A stretch of DNA of 64,000 nt. It comes from Cryomorphaceae bacterium (GTDB lineage: Bacteria > Bacteroidota > Bacteroidia > Flavobacteriales > Flavobacteriaceae). The notes under the pieces are model-generated. The model did not search any database. It was given only the letters and a program-made list of their open reading frames with translations, and was not told the DNA's origin. Position numbers and translations under genes: made by a program. This document shows, one piece after another, positions 9,363 through 17,978 of the stretch; positions within the stretch are counted from its first letter, which is position 1; every line of letters starts with the position of its first letter. The stretch spans positions 1 to 64,000 of the forward strand of contig QOPV01000004.1 in assembly GCA_003331265.1 (NCBI GenBank), in the 5' to 3' direction.

Positions 9363-10553
9363 TTGAAAAAAAATTTTTTAAAATATCAAGCGCAAACTAC
9401 AAACCATCCTATCGCATTAGAAATATCTTATGCAAAAGGGAGCTATATATTTGATGTTAATAAAAATAAATATTTGGATTTTGTTTCTGGCGTTTCAGCC
9501 TCAAATTTAGGACACAGAAATAAAGTAATAATCAGCGCTGTAAAAAAACAAATTGACAAATACATGCATGTGATGGTGTATGGAGAATTTATTCAAAAAC
9601 CAACAGTAGATTTATGTGAATTACTTTCAAAAAACTTACCAAAATCACTATCTAATACTTATTTGACAAATTCTGGTACTGAAGCAATAGAAGCGGCTAT
9701 GAAATTAGCTAAAAGAGCCACTGGGAGAACTAAAATAATTGGCGCAAATAACAGTTACCACGGAAGCACACAAGGAGCAATGAGTATAATGGGATTTGAA
9801 AAAAGAAAAAGAGCTTATAGACCATTACTTCCTAATATTGATTTCATTGAATTTAATAATTCAAAAGATATTGAAAAAATTGATTTTAATACAGCAGCTG
9901 TTGTTTTAGAAACTATCCAAGGAGGAGCAGGGTTTATAATACCAACAAATGATTATCTTAAAAAAGTAAGAGAAAAATGTAATAAAGTAAATGCCTTGTT
10001 AATTTTGGACGAGATTCAGCCAGGAATAGGACGAACCGGAAAGTTGTTTGCATTTGAGCATTATGATATTGTACCTGATATTTTAGTATATGGAAAAGGG
10101 TTAGGTGGAGGTTTTCCAATTGGAGCATTAAGTTCTAGTAGAGAAAAAATGGAATTATTTAGAGAAAAACCCATTCTTGGACATATAACAACTTTTGGTG
10201 GACATCCAGTTATAGCTTCTGCAGCATTGGCGAATCTAAAAGAAACTTTAGATTCTGGAATAATGAAGAAAATTAATGAAAAAGAAAAATTAATAAGAAA
10301 ATTATTATGTCACAAATTAATAAATGAAATTAGAGGAAAAGGACTGATGTTAGCTTTAATAATGAAAAATAAAAAAACAGCAAATCAATTGGTAATTAAA
10401 TGCATAAAAAAAGGTTTAATTTTGTTTTGGTTATTATTTGAAGATAAGGCAGTACGAATAACACCACCTTTGACAATTAGTAATAAAGAAATTAAATTAG
10501 GTTGCAAAATCATAATTAATACACTAAATACATTAGATAAAAGTGTTAATTAG
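9363..10553 (+). CDS. Class III aminotransferase (acetylornithine/aspartate aminotransferase family)
   Basis: A 396-aa PLP enzyme. LTNSGTEAIEAAMKLAKRATG is the PLP-phosphate region, ILDEIQPGIGRTGKLFAFEHY contains the cofactor-contacting Asp, and ILVYGKGLGGGFPIGA holds the PLP lysine. Length and motif order fit the ArgD-like subgroup often called 'aspartate aminotransferase family' in flavobacteria. The substrate is not determinable, and no arginine genes adjoin it. TTG start just 4 bp after the OstA-like gene. It is clearly distinct from the ornithine aminotransferase at the left end of the window. Confidence 0.85.
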   Translation: MKKNFLKYQAQTTNHPIALEISYAKGSYIFDVNKNKYLDFVSGVSASNLGHRNKVIISAVKKQIDKYMHVMVYGEFIQKPTVDLCELLSKNLPKSLSNTYLTNSGTEAIEAAMKLAKRATGRTKIIGANNSYHGSTQGAMSIMGFEKRKRAYRPLLPNIDFIEFNNSKDIEKIDFNTAAVVLETIQGGAGFIIPTNDYLKKVREKCNKVNALLILDEIQPGIGRTGKLFAFEHYDIVPDILVYGKGLGGGFPIGALSSSREKMELFREKPILGHITTFGGHPVIASAALANLKETLDSGIMKKINEKEKLIRKLLCHKLINEIRGKGLMLALIMKNKKTANQLVIKCIKKGLILFWLLFEDKAVRITPPLTISNKEIKLGCKIIINTLNTLDKSVN

Positions 10554-10634
10554 TTTGTTAAAAAGATAATTTAATTATATTAATGTAATTGAACTCACTC
10601 ACTACTTTTGTATTAACATTAATCAATTGTTTAA

Positions 10635-12023
10635 GTGGAAGAAGAGTTTGGTAATTTTCAAAATCATTCAATTTCAAAATTTGAATCTATGCTTAAAACA
10701 AATTCATTTTTGTTTTTTGATTCAAATGAATATGAGGAAATAATAGTGTATTATATTGAAATTGGAAATATTTTTTTAGCTAAAAAGGCAATTTCTTTAG
10801 CTTCAAAACAATATCCGGACTCTACTATTCTTTCACTTTTGCATATTGAGGTTTTGTTACTAAATAATGAAGTGGTTAAGGCAGAACAAATAGCTTTAAA
10901 AATTTATGAAATTGACCCATTAAATCCTGAAATACTAATTCAGAAAGCTAAAATTTATTCAAAAAAAAAGAATCATATTAAAGCAATAGAACTTTTAGAA
11001 GAGATTAAAGAAAATTCTGATTTATATTATGATGCTTTATCATTGATTGGTAAAGAATATCTATTTATTGATGATTTTGAAAATGCGAAAAATATTTTTA
11101 TGAAGTGTTTAAAACAAGATGATTTTGATTATTCTGTTCTTAACAATATTCTATACTGTTTTGACTCAATTGGAGATTCAAAAAGTACGATAAAATATTT
11201 AAATAGTTTTTTAGAAACTAATCCGTACAGTGAAATAGCATGGCATCAATTAGGGAAAGAATATGTCAAAGACAAAAGGTATGAAGAAGCACTAAGCGCA
11301 TTTGATTTTGCAATAATATCAGATGACTCATTTGTGGGCGCATATATTGAAATGGCTAAAATACTTGAAAAATTAAATAGGATTAATGAAGCAATAGAAA
11401 AATATGAAATTTCCATTGGGATAAATCAACCTACTACATTTGCTTTATACAGGATAGGAAGATGTCACTACAAGTTAGGAAATAATGATTTAGCACTGTC
11501 TTATTTTATTCAAACTATTGAAGAAGATCCGATTCACGATAAAGCGTGGATGTCAATAGCTATAATTTATTATAATAAAAATGATTTTAATGAATCAAAA
11601 AACAACTTATTGAAAGCTTTAGAAATTGATTCTGATAAAATAAAATATTGGGAATTATATGCTAAAATTAATGTTAAAATAGATAATTTTGAAGAAGCTG
11701 AACTAGCTATAAAAGAAATCTTATCTCTTGGTAAATTAGATGTGAATACTCTAACCTTCTTAACTCAAACATTAATTAAAATTCCTAAAAACGAAAGCTT
11801 AATTAAGGGATTACTAAAATCAATAAACTTATTTCCAAAATCAGCTGAAAACGAAATCAACTATCTTTTATCGGCTATTTATTTTAAAATTCTTGATAAT
11901 GAAAATGCTATATCTCATTTAAAAAAAGCATATTTCTATAATCCGGCTAAATACAATTATTTTAAAAAATTGTTTCCTGTAATTCCAAAACTACATGTTT
12001 TTAAAAACATGCTTACAATATAA
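10635..12023 (+). CDS. Tetratricopeptide repeat protein
   Basis: A 462-aa protein made almost entirely of TPR helices; units are visible as AWHQLGKEYVKDKRYEEALSAF, ALYRIGRCHYKLGNNDLALS, AWMSIAIIYYNKNDFNES and similar, I estimate ten or more. There is no signal peptide or membrane segment, so it is probably a cytoplasmic scaffold. Start is GTG; an 81-bp gap separates it from the aminotransferase gene, wider than its neighbours, so a separate promoter is possible. A TPR gene before DUF368 and aroE is, to my recollection, a recurring order in flavobacteria. Partner proteins are unknown. Confidence 0.85.
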   Translation: MEEEFGNFQNHSISKFESMLKTNSFLFFDSNEYEEIIVYYIEIGNIFLAKKAISLASKQYPDSTILSLLHIEVLLLNNEVVKAEQIALKIYEIDPLNPEILIQKAKIYSKKKNHIKAIELLEEIKENSDLYYDALSLIGKEYLFIDDFENAKNIFMKCLKQDDFDYSVLNNILYCFDSIGDSKSTIKYLNSFLETNPYSEIAWHQLGKEYVKDKRYEEALSAFDFAIISDDSFVGAYIEMAKILEKLNRINEAIEKYEISIGINQPTTFALYRIGRCHYKLGNNDLALSYFIQTIEEDPIHDKAWMSIAIIYYNKNDFNESKNNLLKALEIDSDKIKYWELYAKINVKIDNFEEAELAIKEILSLGKLDVNTLTFLTQTLIKIPKNESLIKGLLKSINLFPKSAENEINYLLSAIYFKILDNENAISHLKKAYFYNPAKYNYFKKLFPVIPKLHVFKNMLTI

Positions 12024-12055
12024 TTTTTACTTTTAATTAGCTTAATTTTATAAAA

Positions 12056-13006
12056 ATGAAAAGACATGTGATATCACGTTTTTCAATATTTTTAAAAGGA
12101 ATGGCAATGGGAATAGCAGATATAATACCTGGTGTTTCAGGTGGAACTATCGCTATAATTACAGGAGTTTATGAAGAGTTTTTAGCAACCTTAAATAATA
12201 TTGATATAAAATTATTAAAACTTTTATTTAAGGGAAAAATTAAAAAAGTCTGGAAAAAATATAATTTGAACTTCCTATCGTATTTATTACTGGGAATAAT
12301 ATCAAGTATAATTATCCTAAGTCATTTTATAACATTTTTAATAACGCAATATCCTGTAATTCTATGGTCTTTTTTCTTTGGATTAATATTAGCTGGAATT
12401 GCAATTCTTTTTAGAGAAATTAAAAATTGGAATTTAAAAATTACTAAAATTCTGTTCTCATCACACTTATATTTTTTTGTATTTGGATTAGCAATAGCAA
12501 TTTTGGTACAAACACTGAAGCCTGGAATTAATGAAACTAATACCATCTATTTGTTTTTTTGTGGAATGATTAGTATTACTGCTATGTTACTTCCAGGTGT
12601 TTCTGGAGCATATATATTGGTTTTACTTGGAGCCTATGAAACTTTACTAAACACATTAAAAGAAGTTTTCAAGTTTAACTCTGAATATTTTTTAAATTTC
12701 TTCTCCTTTATTATGGGAGCACTATTAAGCATAAAATTATTTTCTAAGTTATTAACTTGGGCTTATAAAAATCATAAAGACAATACCCTGCTATGTTTAA
12801 TTGGATTTATGATTGGTTCATTACCAACCTTATGGCCATGGAAAACAGAACAGTTTTCAAACGAAACATTTCTTTCAAATTTATATGTCCCCAATGGATA
12901 TTTTTTAAATATTGAATTTATAAAAGGTTTACTATTTATTATCATAGGAATAATATTTGTATTAATATTAGAATATATTTCTAAAAAAAATGCAACAAAG
13001 AAATAA
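12056..13006 (+). CDS. DUF368 membrane protein, putative undecaprenyl-phosphate translocase (PopT-type)
   Basis: A 316-aa polytopic membrane protein. The family signature IADIIPGVSGGTIAIITGVYE lies at about 20-40, and an internally repeated copy, LPGVSGAYILVLLGAYE, near residue 180, implies an inverted-repeat transporter. DUF368 proteins have been reported to recycle undecaprenyl phosphate across the cytoplasmic membrane for peptidoglycan and O-antigen synthesis (PopT). The signature residues are intact here. Its 3' end overlaps the second DUF368 gene by 17 nt. Confidence 0.87.
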   Translation: MKRHVISRFSIFLKGMAMGIADIIPGVSGGTIAIITGVYEEFLATLNNIDIKLLKLLFKGKIKKVWKKYNLNFLSYLLLGIISSIIILSHFITFLITQYPVILWSFFFGLILAGIAILFREIKNWNLKITKILFSSHLYFFVFGLAIAILVQTLKPGINETNTIYLFFCGMISITAMLLPGVSGAYILVLLGAYETLLNTLKEVFKFNSEYFLNFFSFIMGALLSIKLFSKLLTWAYKNHKDNTLLCLIGFMIGSLPTLWPWKTEQFSNETFLSNLYVPNGYFLNIEFIKGLLFIIIGIIFVLILEYISKKNATKK

Positions 13007-13997
13007 AAAAGATTTATTAATTCTTTTTATTAAAAGTATTCTTATGGGTACTGCTAATAAGTTGCCTGGAATTTCGGGAGGATTAGTGGCTTTAATAACC
13101 GGTTTTTATGATGAAATGATACTTACATTCAAAAAAATAAATTTCAAAACATTTAAAATTCTTTTTTCAGGAAATTTTAAAAAATTGAATTCAGAGTACA
13201 ATATTATTTTTTTAATAACTATACTTTTAGGAATAATTTTTAGTTACTTCACAACATCGAAAATTTTAGATTTTTTTTTTAAAATATCAGAACTAAATGT
13301 TTGGTCTTTTTTTTTCGGAATGATTATAGCTTCATTAATAATTCTTATAAGAGATAATAAAATAAATACGTTCAAGAAAACTGTTTTTTTAATTATCGGA
13401 TTATTTATAGGGCTAATTTTAAGTTTCTCCGAACCTAGCTCTGAAAATCAAAATATAATATTTATTTTCTTTTGCGGAATGATAAGTATTTGTGGAATGA
13501 TAATTCCTGGTATTTCAGGTTCATTTTTACTAATATTATTAGGGAATTATAAACTTCTTTTGGTAGATTCGGTTGATGCTCTAATTAATTCAATTTATAT
13601 AATATTTAGATTAGATATTATTAATGAAATCGACTTTCAATTAATAAAAATTTTAATAGTTTTCTCTTTTGGTTCTGTTGTTGGCTTAATAGTATTTTCA
13701 AATATATTAGGGTATTTAATAAAAAAACATAGAAGCCTTACTAATCAATTAATAATAGGATTCATTTCAGGATCTCTGTTTATAATATGGCCATGGAATA
13801 AAGTGGTTTTAGAAAGCTCAGATGGTTTTAAAAAATTGAGTAATTTAGATACAGAAAGTAATTATTTAAGATATTTACCTGATATTAATGAAACTTCAAA
13901 TATTATTGCTTTAGCTTGCATAGTAGCTGGTTTTATGATTGTTTTATATATTGAAAATTATGCCTCTAGAAAAAAAAATATACGGCCTGATAGGTAA
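12990..13997 (+). CDS. DUF368 membrane protein, second diverged copy
   Basis: A 335-aa paralogue of the preceding gene with the same two signatures in altered form: TANKLPGISGGLVALITGFYD near the N-terminus and IPGISGSFLLILLGNYK in the second half. The first copy has ADIIPG and SGGT where this has ANKLPG and SGGL. Both copies share a conserved C-terminal pattern (LIGFMIGSLPTLWPW versus IIGFISGSLFIIWPW). I infer an ancient tandem duplication, with either different lipid specificity or heterodimer formation. It overlaps the upstream gene by 17 nt and the probable aroE start by 38 nt. Confidence 0.85.
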   Translation: MQQRNKKDLLILFIKSILMGTANKLPGISGGLVALITGFYDEMILTFKKINFKTFKILFSGNFKKLNSEYNIIFLITILLGIIFSYFTTSKILDFFFKISELNVWSFFFGMIIASLIILIRDNKINTFKKTVFLIIGLFIGLILSFSEPSSENQNIIFIFFCGMISICGMIIPGISGSFLLILLGNYKLLLVDSVDALINSIYIIFRLDIINEIDFQLIKILIVFSFGSVVGLIVFSNILGYLIKKHRSLTNQLIIGFISGSLFIIWPWNKVVLESSDGFKKLSNLDTESNYLRYLPDINETSNIIALACIVAGFMIVLYIENYASRKKNIRPDR

Positions 13998-14703
13998 GAA
14001 TATTAGCTATTCTTTTTCAAAAAAATATTTTAGTAAAAAATTTATAAAATTAGAATTAAAAAATTGTACGTACGAAAATTTTGATTTATTAAAAATAAAT
14101 GAGTTTAAAACCCTAATAAAAAGAAACATATTAAGTGGATTAAATGTTACAATCCCATATAAAGAAACTATCATTCCTTTATTGGACTCTTTAGATATTG
14201 AGGCTGAAAAAATAGGAGCAGTAAATACAATCAAAATTGATTCAAATAACAGATTAAGGGGATTTAACACTGATTACTTAGGTTTTTTAGAGTCAATAAA
14301 AAAACATATAAAAAAGAAACATAAAAAAGCAATTATACTAGGAAGTGGAGGCGCATCAAAGGCAATTGTGCATGCATTAGAAAAAATTAATATTTCGAGT
14401 TCTATTGTGTCAAGAAATAACAAAAAAGGTGATTTGAAATACCAAGATTTGGATTCTGAAATTGTCGAAAGCAATCATATTATTATAAATTGTACACCAT
14501 TAGGGACTTTTCCTAACGTGAACGAGTGCCCAGATATTCCCTATAAAAATATAAGTGAAAGACATATTTGTTTTGATTTAATTTATAATCCTAATGAAAC
14601 TAAGTTTTTAAGAAATTGTAAAAAAAGAAAAGCAACAGTAATAAATGGAATGAAAATGTTAGAAATTCAAGCAGAAGAAAGTTGGAAAATTTGGAACTTA
14701 TAA
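13960..14703 (+). CDS. aroE: Shikimate dehydrogenase
   Basis: A 247-aa NADP-dependent enzyme reducing 3-dehydroshikimate in chorismate synthesis. The start used here is the ATG at 13960 (MPLEKKIYGLIGK), not the TTG at 13939 in the ORF track, because family proteins begin just before the YGLIG strand. Substrate-binding motif ISYSFSKKYF, catalytic region NVTIPYKE (Lys), NTDYLGF (Asp), nucleotide-binding AIILGSGGASKAI and C-terminal NGMKMLEIQAEESWKIW are all present. The gene starts inside the second DUF368 gene, so it is likely coupled to it. Confidence 0.93.
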   Translation: MPLEKKIYGLIGKNISYSFSKKYFSKKFIKLELKNCTYENFDLLKINEFKTLIKRNILSGLNVTIPYKETIIPLLDSLDIEAEKIGAVNTIKIDSNNRLRGFNTDYLGFLESIKKHIKKKHKKAIILGSGGASKAIVHALEKINISSSIVSRNNKKGDLKYQDLDSEIVESNHIIINCTPLGTFPNVNECPDIPYKNISERHICFDLIYNPNETKFLRNCKKRKATVINGMKMLEIQAEESWKIWNL

Positions 14704-14722
14704 GGAATTTAAAAGAAAAAAA

Positions 14723-16132
14723 TTGAGAATAAATAAAAATAAAAAAATTGATGTAAATAAGAACTTAAATGAAAAAAAAGTTCTCATTGAAAAATTAAAA
14801 AGCCTAGTAAATCTTGATAATAAGATGAGTGAAAAATATTTAGAATTTAAAGAAATTCAAGAAACATGGTTTAAGATAGGACCGGTTCCTAGACAGGATA
14901 ACGTAATGATTTGGAATAATTTTCAACATCATATAAAAAACTTTTACGACTACCTTCATTTAAATAGAAAATTTAAAGAAATAGATTTAAAATATAATTT
15001 AGATCAGAAAGAGAAAATAATTCAACAGGCTGAAGAATTGGTTAAAAACGATGATAAACAAAAGTCATATAAATACTTTGAGAGATTAAATAAAAAATGG
15101 AAACATGAAATTGGGCCAACAAAAAAAGAAACAGAAAAGGAATTAAATAAAAAATTTAATGAAATTGGGTTAGAAATCCATAAAAACAAAAAAGAATTTG
15201 ACAAAAACAAAGACTCTATATTGATAGAAAATTTGTTGAAAAAAGAGTCGCTTTTAAATGAAATTAGTGTTTTAATTGAAAAAAAATCTACAAATACCAA
15301 AGAATGGCAACAGAAAATAAAGAAATTTGAAAATATTAAAAAAATATTAGAAAAAACAGGTCCCGTTCCCTCAAATAAAAAAAATAATTATTGGAAGAAT
15401 TATAAGGAAATTATAAAACGCTACTATTTATCAAAAAATATTTTTTTTAAAAATCTTAAAAAAATATACAGAGAAAACATAATTAGACAAGAGGAGTTAA
15501 TTAGTAAAGTAGAAAGGTTAAAAAAAGATGAAAATTTAGATAAAAACAAAAAAGAAATTATTGTTATTCAAAAAGATTGGAAAAAAATAAATCCAGTTCC
15601 TTATAAAATAAATGAAAAAAACTGGAAAAAATTCAAATTATTATGTAGCAATTTCTTTGACAAGATAGATGAAGAAAAAGCAAATAAAATCATTGAAATC
15701 AAAAACAATGAAGAAAAACAAAATAACTTTTTAAAAGATATTGAACTTAATTTATCAAAAATTAATGTTGATGAAATATTTATGAAATGGAATGAGTTAG
15801 GTTCAAAAAATAAAGATATTAATCATCGATTTGAAAAAATTATTACTAAAATACTTCAAGACTCTGGCTTAAGTTCAGAAGATTCTAAAATAAAATTATT
15901 TGAGTTTAAAACTCAAGTAATGGATGATAGTGAAAAAAACAAAAAAATAATTAATTTAAATAAAGAATTAGAAGTGTTAAATAAAGAGGTTTCAACCCTA
16001 GAAAATAATCTTTCTTTCTTTAATGAAAAATCAAAAGAAAATAAACTATTAAATAAGTTTCATAAAGACATTAAAAAAAATAAAAAAATTATTGAAAATA
16101 TTATTTTTCAAATAAAACTTTTAAAAAATTAA
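14723..16132 (+). CDS. DUF349 repeat protein
   Basis: A 469-aa, very Lys-rich, predicted helical/coiled-coil protein with four DUF349 units: EIQETWFKIGPVPR (about 43-90), LNKKWKHEIGPTKKE (about 115-160), FENIKKILEKTGPVPS (about 203-255) and IQKDWKKINPVPYK (about 283-330), each with the W-x(n)-GPVP-like core followed by a helix. The function of DUF349 is unknown. It begins directly at the first repeat from a TTG codon, whereas the flavobacterial relatives I recall have an N-terminal extension; this may be a trimmed version. Its TAA interlocks with the mazG stop on the opposite strand through a shared TTAA. Confidence 0.8.
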   Translation: MRINKNKKIDVNKNLNEKKVLIEKLKSLVNLDNKMSEKYLEFKEIQETWFKIGPVPRQDNVMIWNNFQHHIKNFYDYLHLNRKFKEIDLKYNLDQKEKIIQQAEELVKNDDKQKSYKYFERLNKKWKHEIGPTKKETEKELNKKFNEIGLEIHKNKKEFDKNKDSILIENLLKKESLLNEISVLIEKKSTNTKEWQQKIKKFENIKKILEKTGPVPSNKKNNYWKNYKEIIKRYYLSKNIFFKNLKKIYRENIIRQEELISKVERLKKDENLDKNKKEIIVIQKDWKKINPVPYKINEKNWKKFKLLCSNFFDKIDEEKANKIIEIKNNEEKQNNFLKDIELNLSKINVDEIFMKWNELGSKNKDINHRFEKIITKILQDSGLSSEDSKIKLFEFKTQVMDDSEKNKKIINLNKELEVLNKEVSTLENNLSFFNEKSKENKLLNKFHKDIKKNKKIIENIIFQIKLLKN

Positions 16133-16902
16133 ATTTGTTTTTTAACTGCTTTCCAGTACTGATATAGTTCATTTTTAGATAAATTTTCAAAAGATTTATT
16201 TTCCTCACTCATTTTTTTTTCCATTTGCATAAATCTTTTTATAAACTTTTTATTGGCTTTTTCAAGTGAGCTATCTGGGTTTATTCCTATATGTTTTCCA
16301 TAATTAATTAATGAAAATAAAACATCTCCAAATTCATCATTAATTTTCTCAAAATTTCCAGAAATAATTTCATCATTTAATTCATTTAATTCTTCATTTA
16401 CTTTTTCTTTAGCTTCCTTTTCACTTGACCATTTAAACCCAACATTTGAAGCTTTTTGTAAAACTCTCATAGATTTTAAAATTGATGGAAGTGTTTTAGG
16501 AACTCCTCCTAAAATACTTTTTTTACCATCTTTAAGTTTCAATTTTTCCCAATTCATCTTAACCTGATCATCCGATAAATCTAAGTTATCTTCATAAACA
16601 TGTGGGTGTCTGTATACTAATTTTTCAGAAATAGCATTAGCAACATCAGAAATATCAAATTTATTTGATTCACTTGCTATTTTTGAATAAAAAACAATAT
16701 GTAATAACAAATCTCCTAATTCACTTTTAATTTCTTCAATATTATTTTCTGAAATAGCATCAACCAGTTCATAGGTTTCCTCTACTGTTAAAGGTTTTAG
16801 AGACTCAAAGGTTTGTTTCTTGTCCCAAGGGCATTTCTCTCTTAACTCATCCATTATAATTAACAAGCGCTCTAAAGATTTGAGTTGGAGTTTCTTCGAC
16901 AT
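16129..16902 (-). CDS. mazG: Nucleoside triphosphate pyrophosphohydrolase MazG
   Basis: A 257-aa all-alpha NTP pyrophosphohydrolase that removes aberrant nucleotides. It has two MazG halves: the first with REKCPWDKKQTFESL and EETYELVDAI plus ELGDLLLHIVFYSKIA, the second with EELNELNDEI and DEFGDVLFSLINYGKHIG, carrying the acidic Mg-binding ExxE/ExxD residues. Length fits the two-domain form. It is the last gene of a ruvX-def-mazG run and lies 4 bp after def. Confidence 0.94.
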   Translation of the reverse strand: MSKKLQLKSLERLLIIMDELREKCPWDKKQTFESLKPLTVEETYELVDAISENNIEEIKSELGDLLLHIVFYSKIASESNKFDISDVANAISEKLVYRHPHVYEDNLDLSDDQVKMNWEKLKLKDGKKSILGGVPKTLPSILKSMRVLQKASNVGFKWSSEKEAKEKVNEELNELNDEIISGNFEKINDEFGDVLFSLINYGKHIGINPDSSLEKANKKFIKRFMQMEKKMSEENKSFENLSKNELYQYWKAVKKQI

Positions 16903-16906
16903 ACAA

Positions 16907-17497
16907 TTATTTAAAAAATTCCATTAAGTAATCACATTTAACTTTTCCCATTGATATATTTCTTAACTTATTACTAAGTAGTTTTTTTTTAAAAGAACTT
17001 AATTTATCAGTGAACAACACCCCTTCAATATGGTCGTATTCATGCTGAACAACTCTAGCAGATAATCCACTAAGTTTCAAAATTTTATTTTCAAATTTTT
17101 CGTTTTGATATTCAATTTCAATTTGATCTTCCCTCTTTACATCCTCTCTAACATCGGGAATACTTAGACAACCTTCATTGAAACTACATAAATTTGCAGA
17201 AGACCAAGTTATTTTGGGATTAATAAATACTTTTTTAAAAGTTTTTAATTTATTTCTTTCATTTAAATCTAGTTCTTTATCATTAGCAAATGGAGACGCA
17301 TCAACTATAAATAATCTAATGGACTTCCCAACTTGAGGAGCTGCTAAACCTACTCCACTAGCTGAATACATAGTTTCCCACATATTATTAATTAAATTAT
17401 TTAAATCTTTATAATCAGAATCTATTTCTTTACATTTTGATTTTAAAACTGGGTTTCCATATGCAAGAATTGGTAATTTCATATTATTTTTTTTCAA
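16907..17497 (-). CDS. def: Peptide deformylase
   Basis: A 196-aa metalloenzyme removing the formyl group from nascent N-termini. The three signature motifs are present: GVGLAAPQVGK, EGCLSIPDV (metal-binding Cys) and QHEYDHIEG (HExxH-type metal site with catalytic Glu). Length fits type I deformylases. The start lies 14 nt inside the 3' end of ruvX, so the two are probably translationally coupled. Confidence 0.96.
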   Translation of the reverse strand: MKKNNMKLPILAYGNPVLKSKCKEIDSDYKDLNNLINNMWETMYSASGVGLAAPQVGKSIRLFIVDASPFANDKELDLNERNKLKTFKKVFINPKITWSSANLCSFNEGCLSIPDVREDVKREDQIEIEYQNEKFENKILKLSGLSARVVQHEYDHIEGVLFTDKLSSFKKKLLSNKLRNISMGKVKCDYLMEFFK

Positions 17498-17894
17498 GGA
17501 ATGATTGAAGAATTAAAGTTGCACTAATTTTATCAACCAACTTTTTATCTGCTCTTTTCTTTTTATTTATTCCACTTTCAATAATTGTTTTTTTTGCAAT
17601 TAATGATGTAAACCTTTCATCATATCTTTCTATTACAATTTGTGGAAAAATTAATTTTAACTTTTTGATAAAACGTAGTATTTCATTTTCTATTTCAGAT
17701 TGAGTATTATCTTTTTGTAATGGCTTACCAATTACAAAAACATCAATATGTTCTTTATTCACAATTTGGGTTAAAAAAGGAATTATATCTGATACAGAAA
17801 CCGTATCAAGTCCAAAGGCCAATACTCTTGATTCATCAGAAATAGCAACACCAATTCTCTTTAGACCGTAATCAATAGCAATAATTTTAGACAT
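17484..17894 (-). CDS. ruvX: RuvX/YqgF family Holliday junction resolvase-like nuclease
   Basis: A 136-aa RNase H-fold protein. The first acidic residue lies in IIAIDYGLKRIGVAISD, the second in VFVIGKPL (with the glycine loop), followed by RYDERFTSLIAKK and the final Asp in KKKRADKKLVDKISATLILQSFL. YqgF is essential in E. coli and has been tied both to junction resolution and to 16S pre-rRNA processing, so the role is one of these two. First gene of the ruvX-def-mazG run, divergent from dapD across 84 bp. Confidence 0.92.
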   Translation of the reverse strand: MSKIIAIDYGLKRIGVAISDESRVLAFGLDTVSVSDIIPFLTQIVNKEHIDVFVIGKPLQKDNTQSEIENEILRFIKKLKLIFPQIVIERYDERFTSLIAKKTIIESGINKKKRADKKLVDKISATLILQSFLEKK

Positions 17895-17954
17895 TTTTCA
17901 AAGTTAATTCATTAATAATTAAGGTTAAAATATCTGAAAGTATTAATTAGAATG

Positions 17955-17962
17955 TATATTTG
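17955..17962 (+). promoter_or_regulatory. Bacteroidetes-type -7 element upstream of dapD
   Basis: The octamer TATATTTG matches the Bacteroidetes -7 consensus TAnnTTTG exactly and lies 16 bp before the GTG start of dapD. A partial -33 match (TCTG at 17933-17936) sits 18 bp upstream. A short 5' leader would result. Confidence 0.45.
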
Positions 17963-17978
17963 AAAAAAATTAAATAAA

